A DNA stretch of 64,000 nucleotides from an uncultured Dorea sp. (GCA_910579925.1 CAJTVY010000013.1:1-64000), one strand, 5' to 3'. Shown: positions 7,316 through 16,974, counted from the stretch's first letter. Notes: generated by a model from the sequence alone, not told the origin. Translations and numbers: made by a program.

Positions 7316-8128
7316 ATGTATAAGAAATTAATGACATGTGCAGCAAGCGTAAGAGAAAAAGTGGATTTTAAACCGGAAGTTGCCTTGATTTTAGGTTCCG
7401 GACTGGGCGATTACGCAGACGAGATTAAAATCGAACATACCGTCGAATACACAGAGATTGAAGGTTTCCCGGTGTCAACGGTAAAGGGACATAAGGGACG
7501 GTTCGTATTCGGATATGTGGAGAAAACCCCTGTTGTGATCATGCAGGGACGGGTACATTATTATGAAGGATATCCCATGTCTGACGTGGTTCTCCCGACT
7601 CGTCTGATGGGAATGCTCGGTGCGAAGAAGATTCTCCTGACCAATGCGGCAGGCGGTGTGAATGACAATTATCAACCGGGTGATTTCATGCTGATTACGG
7701 ATCATATTACGACTGGTGTTCCAAGTCCTCTGATCGGGCCGAATCTGGACGAATTAGGGACCAGATTCCCGGATATGAGCGAGGTATACAGTGTACGTCT
7801 GCAGAGCGTAATTCGTAAATGTGCGGCACAGTGTAAGATTGATATCAAGGAAGGCGTCTATGTGCAGTTTACCGGTCCGAATTACGAGACTCCGGCAGAA
7901 ATAAGGCTTGCAAGAACCTGGGGAGGAGACGCCGTCGGTATGAGTACGGCATGCGAGGCCATGGCGGCGCGCCACATGGGAATGGAGGTCTGTGGAATCT
8001 CCTGTATCACCAACATGGCGGCTGGTCTGTCAAAGCGGGAATTGAATCACAAAGAGGTGCAGGAGACCGCAGACCGTGTAGCGAAGTCATTTAAGGAACT
8101 GGTCACCATGGTTATCACGAATATATAG
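7316..8128 (+). CDS. punA: Purine nucleoside phosphorylase
   Basis: A 270-residue trimeric-type (PNP/MTAP superfamily) phosphorylase. Visible motifs are LGSGLGDYAD (phosphate binding), GRVHYYEGYP, LLTNAAGGVN, CEAMAARHMG and SCITNMAAG; the Asn in the last motif fits a purine nucleoside phosphorylase rather than an MTA phosphorylase. It converts purine (deoxy)ribonucleosides plus phosphate to base and (deoxy)ribose-1-phosphate. It is first in an operon with deoB and deoC, which carry the sugar phosphate onward. The family length matches. The ribosome site is AAAGGGATG at about 7299-7307. Confidence 0.92.
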   Translation: MYKKLMTCAASVREKVDFKPEVALILGSGLGDYADEIKIEHTVEYTEIEGFPVSTVKGHKGRFVFGYVEKTPVVIMQGRVHYYEGYPMSDVVLPTRLMGMLGAKKILLTNAAGGVNDNYQPGDFMLITDHITTGVPSPLIGPNLDELGTRFPDMSEVYSVRLQSVIRKCAAQCKIDIKEGVYVQFTGPNYETPAEIRLARTWGGDAVGMSTACEAMAARHMGMEVCGISCITNMAAGLSKRELNHKEVQETADRVAKSFKELVTMVITNI

Positions 8129-8158
8129 ACTGCCGCATGATTTCCCGGGAGAGATAAG

Positions 8159-8869
8159 ATGAGATCGAAACAGCAGATATTAGAACTCATAGAGAAGACG
8201 GAACCCGACCGAAGAAGGTATCTAAAGGAATTATTTGATTACATGCCGGATATGATTGTGAAGGAACTGATATACGAAGAGGTGAAAAGCGGCCAGTACA
8301 TTCTCTGCGCAGGAATGCCGGGCGATATGGTATACATTATCCTGGCGGGGGAAATTACAGGTGTGGATCATCAACGGATGGGCCGTGTGTATTATTTTAT
8401 GGATTTCACGAAGTCGTATATCATCGGAGATTTTGAAATATTCGCAGATATTTCGGAATACTGCGTGTCCATTTGTGCGGTGAAGGACTGTAAGCTCCTT
8501 AAGATTCCGGCATGCAGTTATATGAACTGGATCCGGCATGATGAGAAGGCCTTGTTCCTCAGGATGAAAAATATTATGGCGACGCTTACTTCCGAGAGAA
8601 TCGTTGACCGAGAATACATATTCATGAACTGCAAAGAAAGACTGGTGGATTATCTTGTCAAATCCTATGAAAACGGGCAGACGGACAGCCAGGGACGGCA
8701 TCGGGTATCGAAGACGAAGGCAGAGCTTGCGGATCGAATCGGGTATAATGTAAGGAGTGTTCAGCGGGGCATTGCAGCATTGGAAAAGGATGAAATGATT
8801 TCGAATGCAAATGGAAAGATAACACTTACCAAAGAGCAATTTCTGCGGTTAAAACAGTATAAGGATTAA
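8159..8869 (+). CDS. Crp/Fnr family regulator of the nucleoside operon
   Basis: A 236-residue protein. The N-terminal cyclic-nucleotide-binding-like domain spans roughly 25-130 (EEVKSGQYILCAGMPGDMVY, LAGEITGV, IIGDFEIFADI) and the C-terminal winged helix lies at about 165-230 (SKTKAELADRIGYNVRSVQR). The canonical cAMP pocket arginine is not evident, so the ligand may be a nucleoside or sugar phosphate instead. It is embedded between pnp and deoB, 30 bp after the first and 16 bp before the second. The palindrome at 7184-7197 is its candidate operator. Confidence 0.82.
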   Translation: MRSKQQILELIEKTEPDRRRYLKELFDYMPDMIVKELIYEEVKSGQYILCAGMPGDMVYIILAGEITGVDHQRMGRVYYFMDFTKSYIIGDFEIFADISEYCVSICAVKDCKLLKIPACSYMNWIRHDEKALFLRMKNIMATLTSERIVDREYIFMNCKERLVDYLVKSYENGQTDSQGRHRVSKTKAELADRIGYNVRSVQRGIAALEKDEMISNANGKITLTKEQFLRLKQYKD

Positions 8870-8885
8870 GAAAGAGGGTATAAGA

Positions 8886-10076
8886 ATGAGGAGATACAGA
8901 CGTATATTTACCATCGTGGTGGATTCCCTTGGCGTAGGGGCTCTGCCGGACGCAGCGGATTACGGGGATGCGGGAACCGATACGCTTGGCCATATCTCGC
9001 AGCAGATGGATGAGTTCCATATCCCCAATCTGCAGAAGCTTGGAATGGCAAACCTGCATCCGTTAAAGCAGGTGGAACCGTCAGATCGGCCGTTGGGGTA
9101 TTATTCCTATTTGAGTGAAGCCAGTATCGGGAAAGATACGATGACCGGCCACTGGGAGATGATGGGGCTGTACATCACGAAGCCTTTTAAGACGTTTACG
9201 GAGAAGGGATTCCCACAGGAGCTTCTGGATGAACTGTCAGAGAAAACTGGACGTGTAATTATCGGAAATAAGAGCGCAAGCGGGACTGAAATCTTAGAAG
9301 AACTGGCGGAGGAGGAGATCGCCACCGGCCATATGATCGTATATACATCGGCAGACTCCGTCCTCCAGATCTGTGGAAATGAGGAGACCTTCGGGCTGGA
9401 AGAATTATATCGCTGCTGTGAGATTGCTCGTGAGATTACCATGAAGGACGAGTGGAAGGTCGGCCGTGTGATTGCAAGACCATATGTGGGCAGGAGGAAG
9501 GGCGAGTTCAAGAGAACCAGTAACCGCCATGATTATGCACTAAAGCCCTATGGACGGACTGCGCTTAACGTATTAAAAGATGCCGGACTGGATGTAATTT
9601 CTGTAGGAAAGATCTTCGATATCTTCGATGGCGAAGGTCTTACGCAGTCCAACAAATCCAAGAGCTCTGTACACGGGATGGAGCAGACGATCGAGATTGC
9701 CAAGGGGGATTTTGAAGGTCTTTGTTATGTGAATCTTGTGGATTTTGACGCATTGTGGGGACATCGCCGGGATGTGAAGGGATATGCGCAGGAATTGGAG
9801 AAATTCGATGTAAAGCTGGGAGAATTATTAGGGCTGCTCAGAGAAGACGATTTATTGATCATTACGGCGGATCACGGCAATGACCCGACCCATACAGGTA
9901 CGGATCATACGAGAGAAAAGGTTCCGTTTCTGGCCTATTCTCCTTCGATGGAGGGATTCGGGAAGCTTAAGGATACACAGACCTTTGGAGTAATCGGGGC
10001 AACGATTGCTGACAATTTCGGATTGGATATGCCGGATGGAACTATTGGAAGTACGATTCTTAATCAATTAAAGTAA
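8886..10076 (+). CDS. deoB: Phosphopentomutase
   Basis: A 396-residue alkaline-phosphatase-superfamily enzyme that interconverts (deoxy)ribose-1-phosphate and (deoxy)ribose-5-phosphate in the cytoplasm. Metal and phospho-acceptor motifs are present: VDSLGVGALPDA near the N-terminus, GKDTMTGHWEMMG with the nucleophilic Thr, and ADHGNDPTHTGTDHTRE near the C-terminus. Full family length. It takes the phosphorylase product to the deoC substrate. Confidence 0.95.
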   Translation: MRRYRRIFTIVVDSLGVGALPDAADYGDAGTDTLGHISQQMDEFHIPNLQKLGMANLHPLKQVEPSDRPLGYYSYLSEASIGKDTMTGHWEMMGLYITKPFKTFTEKGFPQELLDELSEKTGRVIIGNKSASGTEILEELAEEEIATGHMIVYTSADSVLQICGNEETFGLEELYRCCEIAREITMKDEWKVGRVIARPYVGRRKGEFKRTSNRHDYALKPYGRTALNVLKDAGLDVISVGKIFDIFDGEGLTQSNKSKSSVHGMEQTIEIAKGDFEGLCYVNLVDFDALWGHRRDVKGYAQELEKFDVKLGELLGLLREDDLLIITADHGNDPTHTGTDHTREKVPFLAYSPSMEGFGKLKDTQTFGVIGATIADNFGLDMPDGTIGSTILNQLK

Positions 10077-10099
10077 TATAGGGAGAAGGAGTTAGAGCA

Positions 10100-10740
10100 A
10101 TGAAGATTGTTTTGAACCTGATCGGTATCGCCGTCGTGCTGGCGATCTGCTGGCTGCTCTCATGGGATCGAAAAAACGTTCCGTGGAAGACGGTGGCCAA
10201 GGCGTTTGGGGCAGAGCTTATCATAGCGCTGATTATCGTGAAGATTCCTCTGGGACAGAAGATTGTCACGGTCTTGTCCAATGGGCTGACAGCGGTCATC
10301 AATTGTGGAAATGAAGGACTGACCTTTGTGTTTGGGGATCTTTTTGACAGTTCTAAGATGAGCGTATTCATCGTCCAGAGCCTGGGCAATATTATATTCG
10401 TGTCTGCCTTGGTGAGTGTGCTTTACTATCTTGGCGTGATTGGTTTTGTTGTAAAATGGATTGGAAAAGGCGTTGGCAGGCTTATGGGCACCACAGAAGT
10501 GGAGAGCTTTGTTGCGGTAGCCAATATGTTTCTGGGACATACGGATAGTCCGATCCTGGTCAGCAAATATCTAAAGGATTTGCCAATCTTTCGAGTATGG
10601 GAATGTGTGTGGGCGGTATCGGCGTGCTCTGTCCGGAGAAGAGAGGAACCATTTCCCGTCTGGTATTCAAGTCTATGATCGGCGGAGTATTTGTAAGTAT
10701 TATGAGCGCGCTGTTAGTAAGTATTGTTTCGTTGTTTTAG
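10100..10740 (+). pseudogene. NupC-type concentrative nucleoside transporter, internally deleted
   Basis: The first 160 or so codons encode the N-terminal third of a CNT-family nucleoside symporter (membrane helices, then FGDLFDSSKMSVFIVQSLG and FLGHTDSPILVSKYLKDL). At about 10577 the sequence jumps to the C-terminal end in another frame: SSMGMCVGGIGVLCPEKRG through SIVSLF and a TAG at 10738-10740. Roughly 190 residues are missing compared with the usual 400, and the join changes frame, so the annotated frame ends at 10678 with an unrelated tail. Position between deoB and deoC explains its former role in nucleoside uptake. Confidence 0.85.
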
Positions 10741-10754
10741 GAGGAGAAATTTAT

Positions 10755-11423
10755 ATGGAGAAAAGAGAAGTTCTGAAACTTGTTGACCACACGCTGCTGA
10801 GTCAGTCTGCCACGTGGGAGGAGATCAGGCAGATTCTGGATGACGCGCTTGAATTTGAGGCAGCGTCCGCATGTATCCCGGCGGCCTATGTAAAACCGGC
10901 GGCAGAATATGTCGAAGGGAAGCTGCCCATCTGTACGGTGATTGGATTCCCCAACGGATACAGTACGACGGCCGTCAAGGTCTGTGAGACGAAGGATGCC
11001 ATTGCGAACGGAGCGGATGAGATTGATATGGTAATCAATATTGGCTTTCTGAAAGATAAGAGATACCAGGAGGTTGAAGATGAAATCCGCCAGATTCACG
11101 AAGCATGCGGACAGAAGATACTGAAAGTGATTATCGAGACGTGTCTTCTTACGGAAGAAGAGAAGATAAAGATGTGTGAGATTGTTACGAATGCGGGGGC
11201 GGAATATATCAAGACGTCTACGGGATTCTCCACTAGTGGAGCAACCTTTGCTGATGTGGAACTGATGAGAAAACATGTGGGCAAAAATGTGAAGATCAAA
11301 GCGGCGGGAGGTATCTCTTCCTTTGCGGATGCGGAAGAATTCATGAGGCTTGGCGCAGACAGGCTTGGAACAAGCAGACTGGTTAAAATCATGAAGAACA
11401 CGGATGCAATAACAGGATATTAG
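10755..11423 (+). CDS. deoC: Deoxyribose-phosphate aldolase
   Basis: A 222-residue class I aldolase (TIM barrel) that cleaves 2-deoxyribose-5-phosphate to glyceraldehyde-3-phosphate and acetaldehyde. It has the Schiff-base lysine motif YIKTSTGFSTSGAT, the second lysine in VKIKAAGGI, and ADEIDMVINIG. The start is ATG 10755 behind GGAGGAG, just after the end of the broken nupC. It completes the deoxyribonucleoside route begun by pnp and deoB. Confidence 0.95.
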   Translation: MEKREVLKLVDHTLLSQSATWEEIRQILDDALEFEAASACIPAAYVKPAAEYVEGKLPICTVIGFPNGYSTTAVKVCETKDAIANGADEIDMVINIGFLKDKRYQEVEDEIRQIHEACGQKILKVIIETCLLTEEEKIKMCEIVTNAGAEYIKTSTGFSTSGATFADVELMRKHVGKNVKIKAAGGISSFADAEEFMRLGADRLGTSRLVKIMKNTDAITGY

Positions 11424-11453
11424 TAAGAAGAATACGAAGGAGAAGAGATTGCG

Positions 11454-12068
11454 ATGGATACCTCAATGCTTATTGAAATGGTAGGATACCTGGGCTCTAT
11501 GCTGGTCGTGGTGTCTATGCTGATGTCATCGGTCATCAAACTGAGAGTGATTAATACTATAGGAAGCGGTATTTTCTGTGCGTATGCGCTGATAATCCAT
11601 TCCTATCCTACGGCCCTGATGAACCTTTTCCTGGTTGCAATCAATATCTATAATCTGGTGAAGCTTAACAAGAAGGATCAGAGTTATGATCTGGTGGACG
11701 CAAAGAGTGACGACGGGCTGTTAAGTTATATTCTGGATTATTACCGTTTAGACATTGAGAAATTCTTTCCTGGATTTTCCGGGGAGAATCTGGAGGCAGA
11801 CCGGGCATATATGGTGTGCTGCAATGGAGACCCGGCAGGGGTAATGCTGGCGAAAGAGCGGGAGAAGGGCGTCATGGACGTGACTCTTGACTACTCGGTG
11901 CCTGCGTACCGTGACTGTTCCGTCGGATCGTATTTATATTCAAAACTTCCGGCAAAGGGGATTCACACGCTTGTGTATTCCAGGGAGGAATCTAAGGCTC
12001 ATACGGCTTATCTGGAAAAGATGGGATTTGTCAGAGAGAAGGGCGCGTATGTCAAAAAAATAGTTTAG
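11454..12068 (+). CDS. YgjV-like membrane domain fused to a GNAT acetyltransferase domain
   Basis: A 204-residue protein. Residues 1-70 form about three membrane helices in the YgjV style (GYLGSMLVVVSMLMSSVIKLR, NTIGSGIFCAYALII, MNLFLVAINIYNLVKL). Residues 105-204 look like a compact GNAT fold (YMVCCNGDPAGVMLA, VPAYRDCSVGSYLYS, HTAYLEKMGFVRE). The membrane half may anchor an acyltransferase facing the cytoplasm. The substrate is unknown. It is the last gene of the nucleoside operon by spacing (30 bp after deoC) and is followed by a terminator. Confidence 0.7.
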   Translation: MDTSMLIEMVGYLGSMLVVVSMLMSSVIKLRVINTIGSGIFCAYALIIHSYPTALMNLFLVAINIYNLVKLNKKDQSYDLVDAKSDDGLLSYILDYYRLDIEKFFPGFSGENLEADRAYMVCCNGDPAGVMLAKEREKGVMDVTLDYSVPAYRDCSVGSYLYSKLPAKGIHTLVYSREESKAHTAYLEKMGFVREKGAYVKKIV

Positions 12069-12071
12069 CGG

Positions 12072-12114
12072 GTCTGTCGGGAAATGGTATTTATCATTTT
12101 CCGACAGACTTTTT
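12072..12114 (+). terminator. Rho-independent terminator of the nucleoside operon
   Basis: A long stem (GTCTGTCGG near 12072-12080 pairing with CCGACAGAC 12101-12109, extended by AAATG/CATTT) is followed by TTTTT. It overlaps the last codons of the convergent AraC gene. Confidence 0.85.
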
Positions 12115-12969
12115 GAATGACAGATTAAGATTATCATTCCGGTATTTCGTTGGCGCCATATGATAATTTTTCTGAAAAGATCTGCTGAAATACAACGGAT
12201 TCTCGAATCCGCACACGTTTGAAATCTGACTGATATTATAGTTGGTAGAACTAAGTAGTTCCTTCGCATGATTCAGCCGGACCCCATTGATATATTTCTT
12301 AGGAGTGCTGCCGGTATATCTGGAAAATTCTTTGATGAACCAGCCGATGCTGGTACCATATTCTTTTGCCAGTTGTTCTATGGTCAGATCCTGATGATAG
12401 TTCAGATGAATCATACGGAGAATCTCTTCCATCTGCGCATTGAATCCGTTTCTGTTCCTGTGCGCCTGCCGTTGTGCTTCCCGTGAAAGAAGCCAGAGAA
12501 GTTCCTGGCCTTTTAGGTTGGATAGCTGGAGATAACCAGGCTGTTTCATAATAAGTTCCCGGGTAATCCCTTCAAACAGGAGGGGGATGTAGGAGGCCAT
12601 TCCGGTATCAATGATCTGCCGGTCTAACCGGGTCTCCTGCAGCAGGCCCGGTATATCGCTTCCAGAAAAATGAAGCCAGTAAAATTCAGCATGTTCAGAA
12701 TAGAGGAAGGAATAACGCTGGATTTCATAAGGCTGGTAGATGACCGTGCAGCCCTCGTCCAGCACGGTCTCCCTTCCGTTAAGGAGAAAGTGCCCTTTTC
12801 CCTGGTGAATATAAATAATCTGAAAATCTCTTCTGCCGTTCTGTCGGTTGATATTCAGGTCCTCGTTGCCGTTAAAGGTAATCCGGCCGCAGCTGTGTAC
12901 CAGAAAAGGGAGGGTTACATTATAATAATCAAGATCCTCATCATAGAGAAATGCTGAAAACTGTAGCAT
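12094..12969 (-). CDS. AraC family transcriptional regulator
   Basis: A 291-residue protein with an N-terminal cupin-like sensor half (about 20-130; FQIIYIHQGKGHFLLNGRE) and two C-terminal AraC helix-turn-helix motifs (LTIEQLAKEYGTSIGWFIKEF and ISQISNVCGFENPLYFSRSF). Such regulators usually respond to sugars or oligosaccharides. ATG 12969 follows GAAAGGAGATTGCCAT. It is divergent from an MFS transporter 155 bp away, its likely target. Its 3' end carries the terminator of the convergent nucleoside operon. Confidence 0.9.
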   Translation of the reverse strand: MLQFSAFLYDEDLDYYNVTLPFLVHSCGRITFNGNEDLNINRQNGRRDFQIIYIHQGKGHFLLNGRETVLDEGCTVIYQPYEIQRYSFLYSEHAEFYWLHFSGSDIPGLLQETRLDRQIIDTGMASYIPLLFEGITRELIMKQPGYLQLSNLKGQELLWLLSREAQRQAHRNRNGFNAQMEEILRMIHLNYHQDLTIEQLAKEYGTSIGWFIKEFSRYTGSTPKKYINGVRLNHAKELLSSTNYNISQISNVCGFENPLYFSRSFQKNYHMAPTKYRNDNLNLSFKKSVGK

Positions 12970-13124
12970 ATGGCAATCTCCTTTCGATTCGTATCGGATG
13001 ATTTTATCAGCGTTTTAAAAGTTCAATTTTGTCTATATATCAGATTATAAATGATATTCCCATAACGTCAATGATTTTCTATAATTTGGTTAAGATTTGG
13101 TTGTAGAATGAGAGGAATAAGATT

Positions 13125-14369
13125 ATGAAAACGATGAAGAAATCATATTGGATTGGATTTTCGCTGCTTGAGATCTCGTACTGGAGTTTCCATGCCTCTT
13201 TTTTCGGATTCCTGACGTCTTATCTGCTGTCAAAGGGGATTTCAAACACGGTTGTCAGTATGTTTCTGGTTACTTTCCTGCTGGCTTCGTTTGTGGGTTC
13301 TTTTGTCTGGGGGATCGTGTGCGATCGTTTCCATACGAACCGCAGAGTGTCGATTCTGTGCTTTCTGGCGGCAGGCGTGATGATGTATCTGATTTATTTT
13401 TCTTACGAAAATATTTTCGTGCTTGCTGTTTTATATTCGCTGCAGGGGTTCGTGTGTCTGCCGAATGCAACAAACATAGATTCATGGCTTTTGCTGACCT
13501 GCGGAAATAATCTTTCGGTTTATGGAAAGATCCGCTGTCTGCCTTCGCTTCTGTATGCGGTTACGTCAGTGATACTTGGAAGGCTCATTTCCTGTTTTGG
13601 CTATCATTTTATGCTGGCCTTTGGAACCATCTTCCTTCTGTCTGGCGTTGCAGCGGCGGTTATGCTTCCGGACGGAGGGAATATGATGCAGGAAAAGGCG
13701 ACTGAGAAGAGCCGCTTTTCCATACTTTCTTTAAAGGAAGTATTTTCTGTAAAAGCATACCGCTATCTGATTCTGATACTGCTTTTGGTAGGGATGGCGG
13801 TTTCACCGCTGAATAATCTGAAGGTAACGGTTCTTCAGAGCGTGGGAGGCACGGTTTCGGATCTGGGAATTGATGCATTCATCTGTGCCATTACACAAGT
13901 GCCGTTTATTGCGCTGGCGGACAGGATGGAACGGTATTCGCTCCGACTGCGTTATATGCTGATTACATTGCTGCCGTTTCTGACGATGGCGCTGGCGTTT
14001 TGCGCCGTTTCACCGGTCATGATTTTTGCAGGGTCTTTTCTCTGTAATCTGGGAGTGGGAATTATGCTGCCGGCCATGCGCAGCGTTACGGAAAACAATG
14101 TCGCGCCTGCCTGCCGTAATCTTGGGCATAATATTGCAGATGCGGTGTATAACAGTGTGGCGGGAATTATCAGTCTGCTCTATTCAGGAATTGTAATCGA
14201 CAAGTTTGGAGCAAAGTGTATGCTGCTGATCTGTGTTCTGATTATGTCTGTCGCAGTCATAATCACTTGCGGGAATATGTTTAGGCATTGGAGGAATGCG
14301 CTGTACGGGCGGGGAAACTACTGTGCTGACCGTAAGAACAGGATTCAGAACTGCCGGGCTGTGAAATAG
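13125..14369 (+). CDS. MFS transporter
   Basis: A 414-residue, 12-helix major facilitator superfamily permease. The loop 2-3 signature appears as GIVCDRFHTNRRVS, and the N-terminus YWIGFSLLEISYWSF resembles the LacY/nucleoside symporter side of the family. The final 30 residues are polar and cytoplasmic. The substrate is unknown; pairing with the divergent AraC regulator suggests a carbohydrate or glycoside. The ribosome site is GAGAGGAATAAG just before ATG 13125. Confidence 0.85.
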   Translation: MKTMKKSYWIGFSLLEISYWSFHASFFGFLTSYLLSKGISNTVVSMFLVTFLLASFVGSFVWGIVCDRFHTNRRVSILCFLAAGVMMYLIYFSYENIFVLAVLYSLQGFVCLPNATNIDSWLLLTCGNNLSVYGKIRCLPSLLYAVTSVILGRLISCFGYHFMLAFGTIFLLSGVAAAVMLPDGGNMMQEKATEKSRFSILSLKEVFSVKAYRYLILILLLVGMAVSPLNNLKVTVLQSVGGTVSDLGIDAFICAITQVPFIALADRMERYSLRLRYMLITLLPFLTMALAFCAVSPVMIFAGSFLCNLGVGIMLPAMRSVTENNVAPACRNLGHNIADAVYNSVAGIISLLYSGIVIDKFGAKCMLLICVLIMSVAVIITCGNMFRHWRNALYGRGNYCADRKNRIQNCRAVK

Positions 14370-14531
14370 GCAACAGTGAATAATTGTCTGATTATGTTGA
14401 AAAAGCAATATATTCATGCTATAATGAAACAATTAAGAACGATATACGGAATTTGCATAGGTACACTTTTTTACAGGCGTTGGGGTCTGTATCTGCGCTG
14501 AAAGAACGGAAAGCAGAATAAAGCGAATGTT

Positions 14532-14567
14532 AAAATAGTGTGGTGATTGCCACGCTATTTTATATTT
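14532..14567 (+). terminator. Hairpin terminator or leader hairpin before the chemoreceptor gene
   Basis: AAAATAGTGTGG (14532-14543) pairs with CCACGCTATTTT (14550-14561), followed by TATATTTT. It could end transcription from upstream or act in the 5' leader of the chemoreceptor gene 100 bp downstream. Confidence 0.5.
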
Positions 14568-14666
14568 TAAGAGGGGTGAATCCCAATCGCTTTTTGTAAA
14601 AAGCAGGAAAAGCAAGTGCCGGAAAGAGAGCAGATGTGCTTGTCGGGCTTGAAAGGAGGAGAAGTA

Positions 14667-16799
14667 ATGTTAAAAAAATTAAAATTATCACAAAAGCTGG
14701 CGCTGGTGATTGGGGTGATTTTGGCAGTAAGTCTGACGGTGCTTGTCGGATTATCGGCTTATATGTCGGGCAATGCAATTTCAGCGGCTACATATGGGGA
14801 ATTAGAGTCGATTTCAGATTCCAATTCCATCCAGATTCAATCCATATTTGACGAGGCGGAGGCGACTGCACAGGATATGCAGAAGTACCTGGAGACTTGC
14901 TATAAGACGGTGGAGGCTGATCCGTCACAGAATCTGATGCCTACGGATCCCGCTGTTGCCGCTATCTGTCAGAGCAGTATCTACGGCAGGGCGCTGACTT
15001 CAATTAATTATGACATTGAGATGTATCTGCGGGAGACTTCCCGTAATGCAGCGGTGAACAACCAGGATATCGCCGGTGTTGGCGTAATGTTTGAGCCATA
15101 TAAATTCCAGGCTGATATGAAGGACTATGCTTTCTACGTTGCGGAAGACAATGCGGACGGCAAGGTGGAGCCGTTTGGAGAATATGAGATGTATTCCCAG
15201 GAGAACTATTATAAACTGGCTGCGGAGAGTGGGGAAGACGCAGTCACAGAACCGTATGATTACAACGGGATTACTATGGTTTCTTATGCCAGTCCGGTGT
15301 TTCATAACAGTGAACTGCAGGGAATGGTAGTGGCGGATATCAAGGCAAGTAACTTTGACAGGCTGGATACTACGGATGAGAATTACCCTTCCATGTACTG
15401 CACGATTTATAATGCTAACGAAAAGATTATTTATGATAGTGAGGCCGCAGAGGATATCGGTAAGTCCCTTTCTGATTTTACGCCGGATGAGAAAGAGCTC
15501 AAAGCAATTCAGGAACAGATGGATGGGAATACGGCGTTCCAGATCCAGACGACCCGGGAGGATGGAAGAAAGGTTGCGCGCTTCTTTGCGCCGATTAACG
15601 TAGCGGGGGAGATCTGGTGGTCTCTGACGGCAGTTGAGACGAGGGATATCAACGACGCAATGCTGACAACGCTCTTCTGGATGATTGCTCTTTCTGTGCT
15701 TGTTCTGATCGTGATTATTGCGTCAATCATTCTTGTTCTGAGAAGGGTTCTAAGCCCGGTCAAGGGTATTGTGGAGGCGGCCAACAGTATTGCAGAGGGG
15801 AATCTTGACGTGAAGCTTGACACGACTAATCAGGACGAGATTGGAATACTGGCGGTTACATTTGGTAAAATGACGGAAAATCTGGAACGGATTGTTACGG
15901 ACATGAAGTATGTTCTGGAAGAGATGGCGGAAGGAAACTTTACGGTCAGAACCAGGGCGGAAGAAAGCTATGTGGGGGCTTTTGAAGGAATGCTGCTTTC
16001 CGTGCGTAAGATGAACCGCCGTCTGAGCAGTACGCTGACACAGATTGACGGTTCGGCGGATCAGGTGTCTATGGGAAGTGATCAGATGGCTTCCGGCGCC
16101 CAGGCCCTTTCCCAGGGTTCTGTACAGCAGGCGGCTTCCGTTGAGGAACTTGCGGCAACCATTGCGGGAATTTCTGAACATGTACAGAAAACGGCCCGCA
16201 ATGCGGCGGATGCACGTGATCATTCTGTAAGGTCCGGGGAGGAGACGGCCGTTTGTAACCAGGAGATGAAAGAGATGGTTGCGGCCATGGACGAGATTGG
16301 CAAGAGGTCAACGGAGATTGGTAAGATTATTAAGACCATTGAAGATATTGCGTTCCAGACGAATATCCTGGCGCTGAATGCGGCAGTGGAGGCCGCAAGA
16401 GCCGGAGAGGCTGGGAAAGGCTTTGCCGTGGTGGCGGATGAAGTCCGTAATCTTGCCGGAAAGTCTGCAAGCGCTTCCAAGAGTACTTCTGAACTGATTC
16501 AGGGCGCTGTCAGCGCTGTAGAGAAGGGGATGGAGATTGCTACTGAGACGGCCCAGTCTCTGGAGAAAGTTGTTGTGAGCAGCCAGGCGATTTCCGGGCT
16601 GGTAGATAAGATTGCCGAGGCGGCAGTAGAGCAGTCTAATTCTCTGGAACAGGTTACTGGCGGTATGAACCAGATTTCCAATGTTGTGCAGACGAATTCT
16701 GCCACTGCAGAGGAGAGTGCGGCGACCAGTGAGGAATTATCCAGCCAGTCTCAGGTACTTCGGAATCTGGTAAGACAGTTTAAGCTGAGAAAAGAATAA
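14667..16799 (+). CDS. Methyl-accepting chemotaxis protein with double-Cache-like sensor
   Basis: A 710-residue chemoreceptor. It has an N-terminal membrane segment (about 12-35), an extracellular Cache-like ligand domain (about 40-330; AVNNQDIAGVGVMFEPY, GEIWWSLTAV), a second membrane segment (about 340-365), HAMP, and a cytoplasmic coiled coil with the hairpin tip IEDIAFQTNILALNAAVEAA. It would bind a small molecule outside and control CheA through CheW; cheA, cheW, cheR and cheB are in this window. ATG 14667 is chosen for the GAAAGGAGGAG just upstream. A weak sigma-28-like site is possible at 14419-14445. Confidence 0.92.
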   Translation: MLKKLKLSQKLALVIGVILAVSLTVLVGLSAYMSGNAISAATYGELESISDSNSIQIQSIFDEAEATAQDMQKYLETCYKTVEADPSQNLMPTDPAVAAICQSSIYGRALTSINYDIEMYLRETSRNAAVNNQDIAGVGVMFEPYKFQADMKDYAFYVAEDNADGKVEPFGEYEMYSQENYYKLAAESGEDAVTEPYDYNGITMVSYASPVFHNSELQGMVVADIKASNFDRLDTTDENYPSMYCTIYNANEKIIYDSEAAEDIGKSLSDFTPDEKELKAIQEQMDGNTAFQIQTTREDGRKVARFFAPINVAGEIWWSLTAVETRDINDAMLTTLFWMIALSVLVLIVIIASIILVLRRVLSPVKGIVEAANSIAEGNLDVKLDTTNQDEIGILAVTFGKMTENLERIVTDMKYVLEEMAEGNFTVRTRAEESYVGAFEGMLLSVRKMNRRLSSTLTQIDGSADQVSMGSDQMASGAQALSQGSVQQAASVEELAATIAGISEHVQKTARNAADARDHSVRSGEETAVCNQEMKEMVAAMDEIGKRSTEIGKIIKTIEDIAFQTNILALNAAVEAARAGEAGKGFAVVADEVRNLAGKSASASKSTSELIQGAVSAVEKGMEIATETAQSLEKVVVSSQAISGLVDKIAEAAVEQSNSLEQVTGGMNQISNVVQTNSATAEESAATSEELSSQSQVLRNLVRQFKLRKE

Positions 16800-16821
16800 T
16801 ATATTTTAATGAACGAGTCTG

Positions 16822-16860
16822 AGCCTGTTGTCGATTGTCGGCAGCAGGCTTTTTCTTTTT
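16822..16860 (+). terminator. Rho-independent terminator after the chemoreceptor gene
   Basis: AGCCTG near 16822 pairs with CAGGCT ending at 16850, with additional inner pairing, followed by TTTTCTTTTT. Confidence 0.7.
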
Positions 16861-16974
16861 ATCGTCGTATTAGAATTTACGTTGTAGATCTTAGAATAAG
16901 CGTCCTTTGTTGTATCTTTCTTCAGACGGTGTATGATTATATCAAAAGGCAGTGAGAATGATGGAGGAATGACA

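Noticed and set aside
14419..14445. CTAT-N15-AACGATAT before the chemoreceptor gene
   Set aside because: Weak match more than 220 bp from the start, with a terminator-like hairpin in between. Kept only as a remark.
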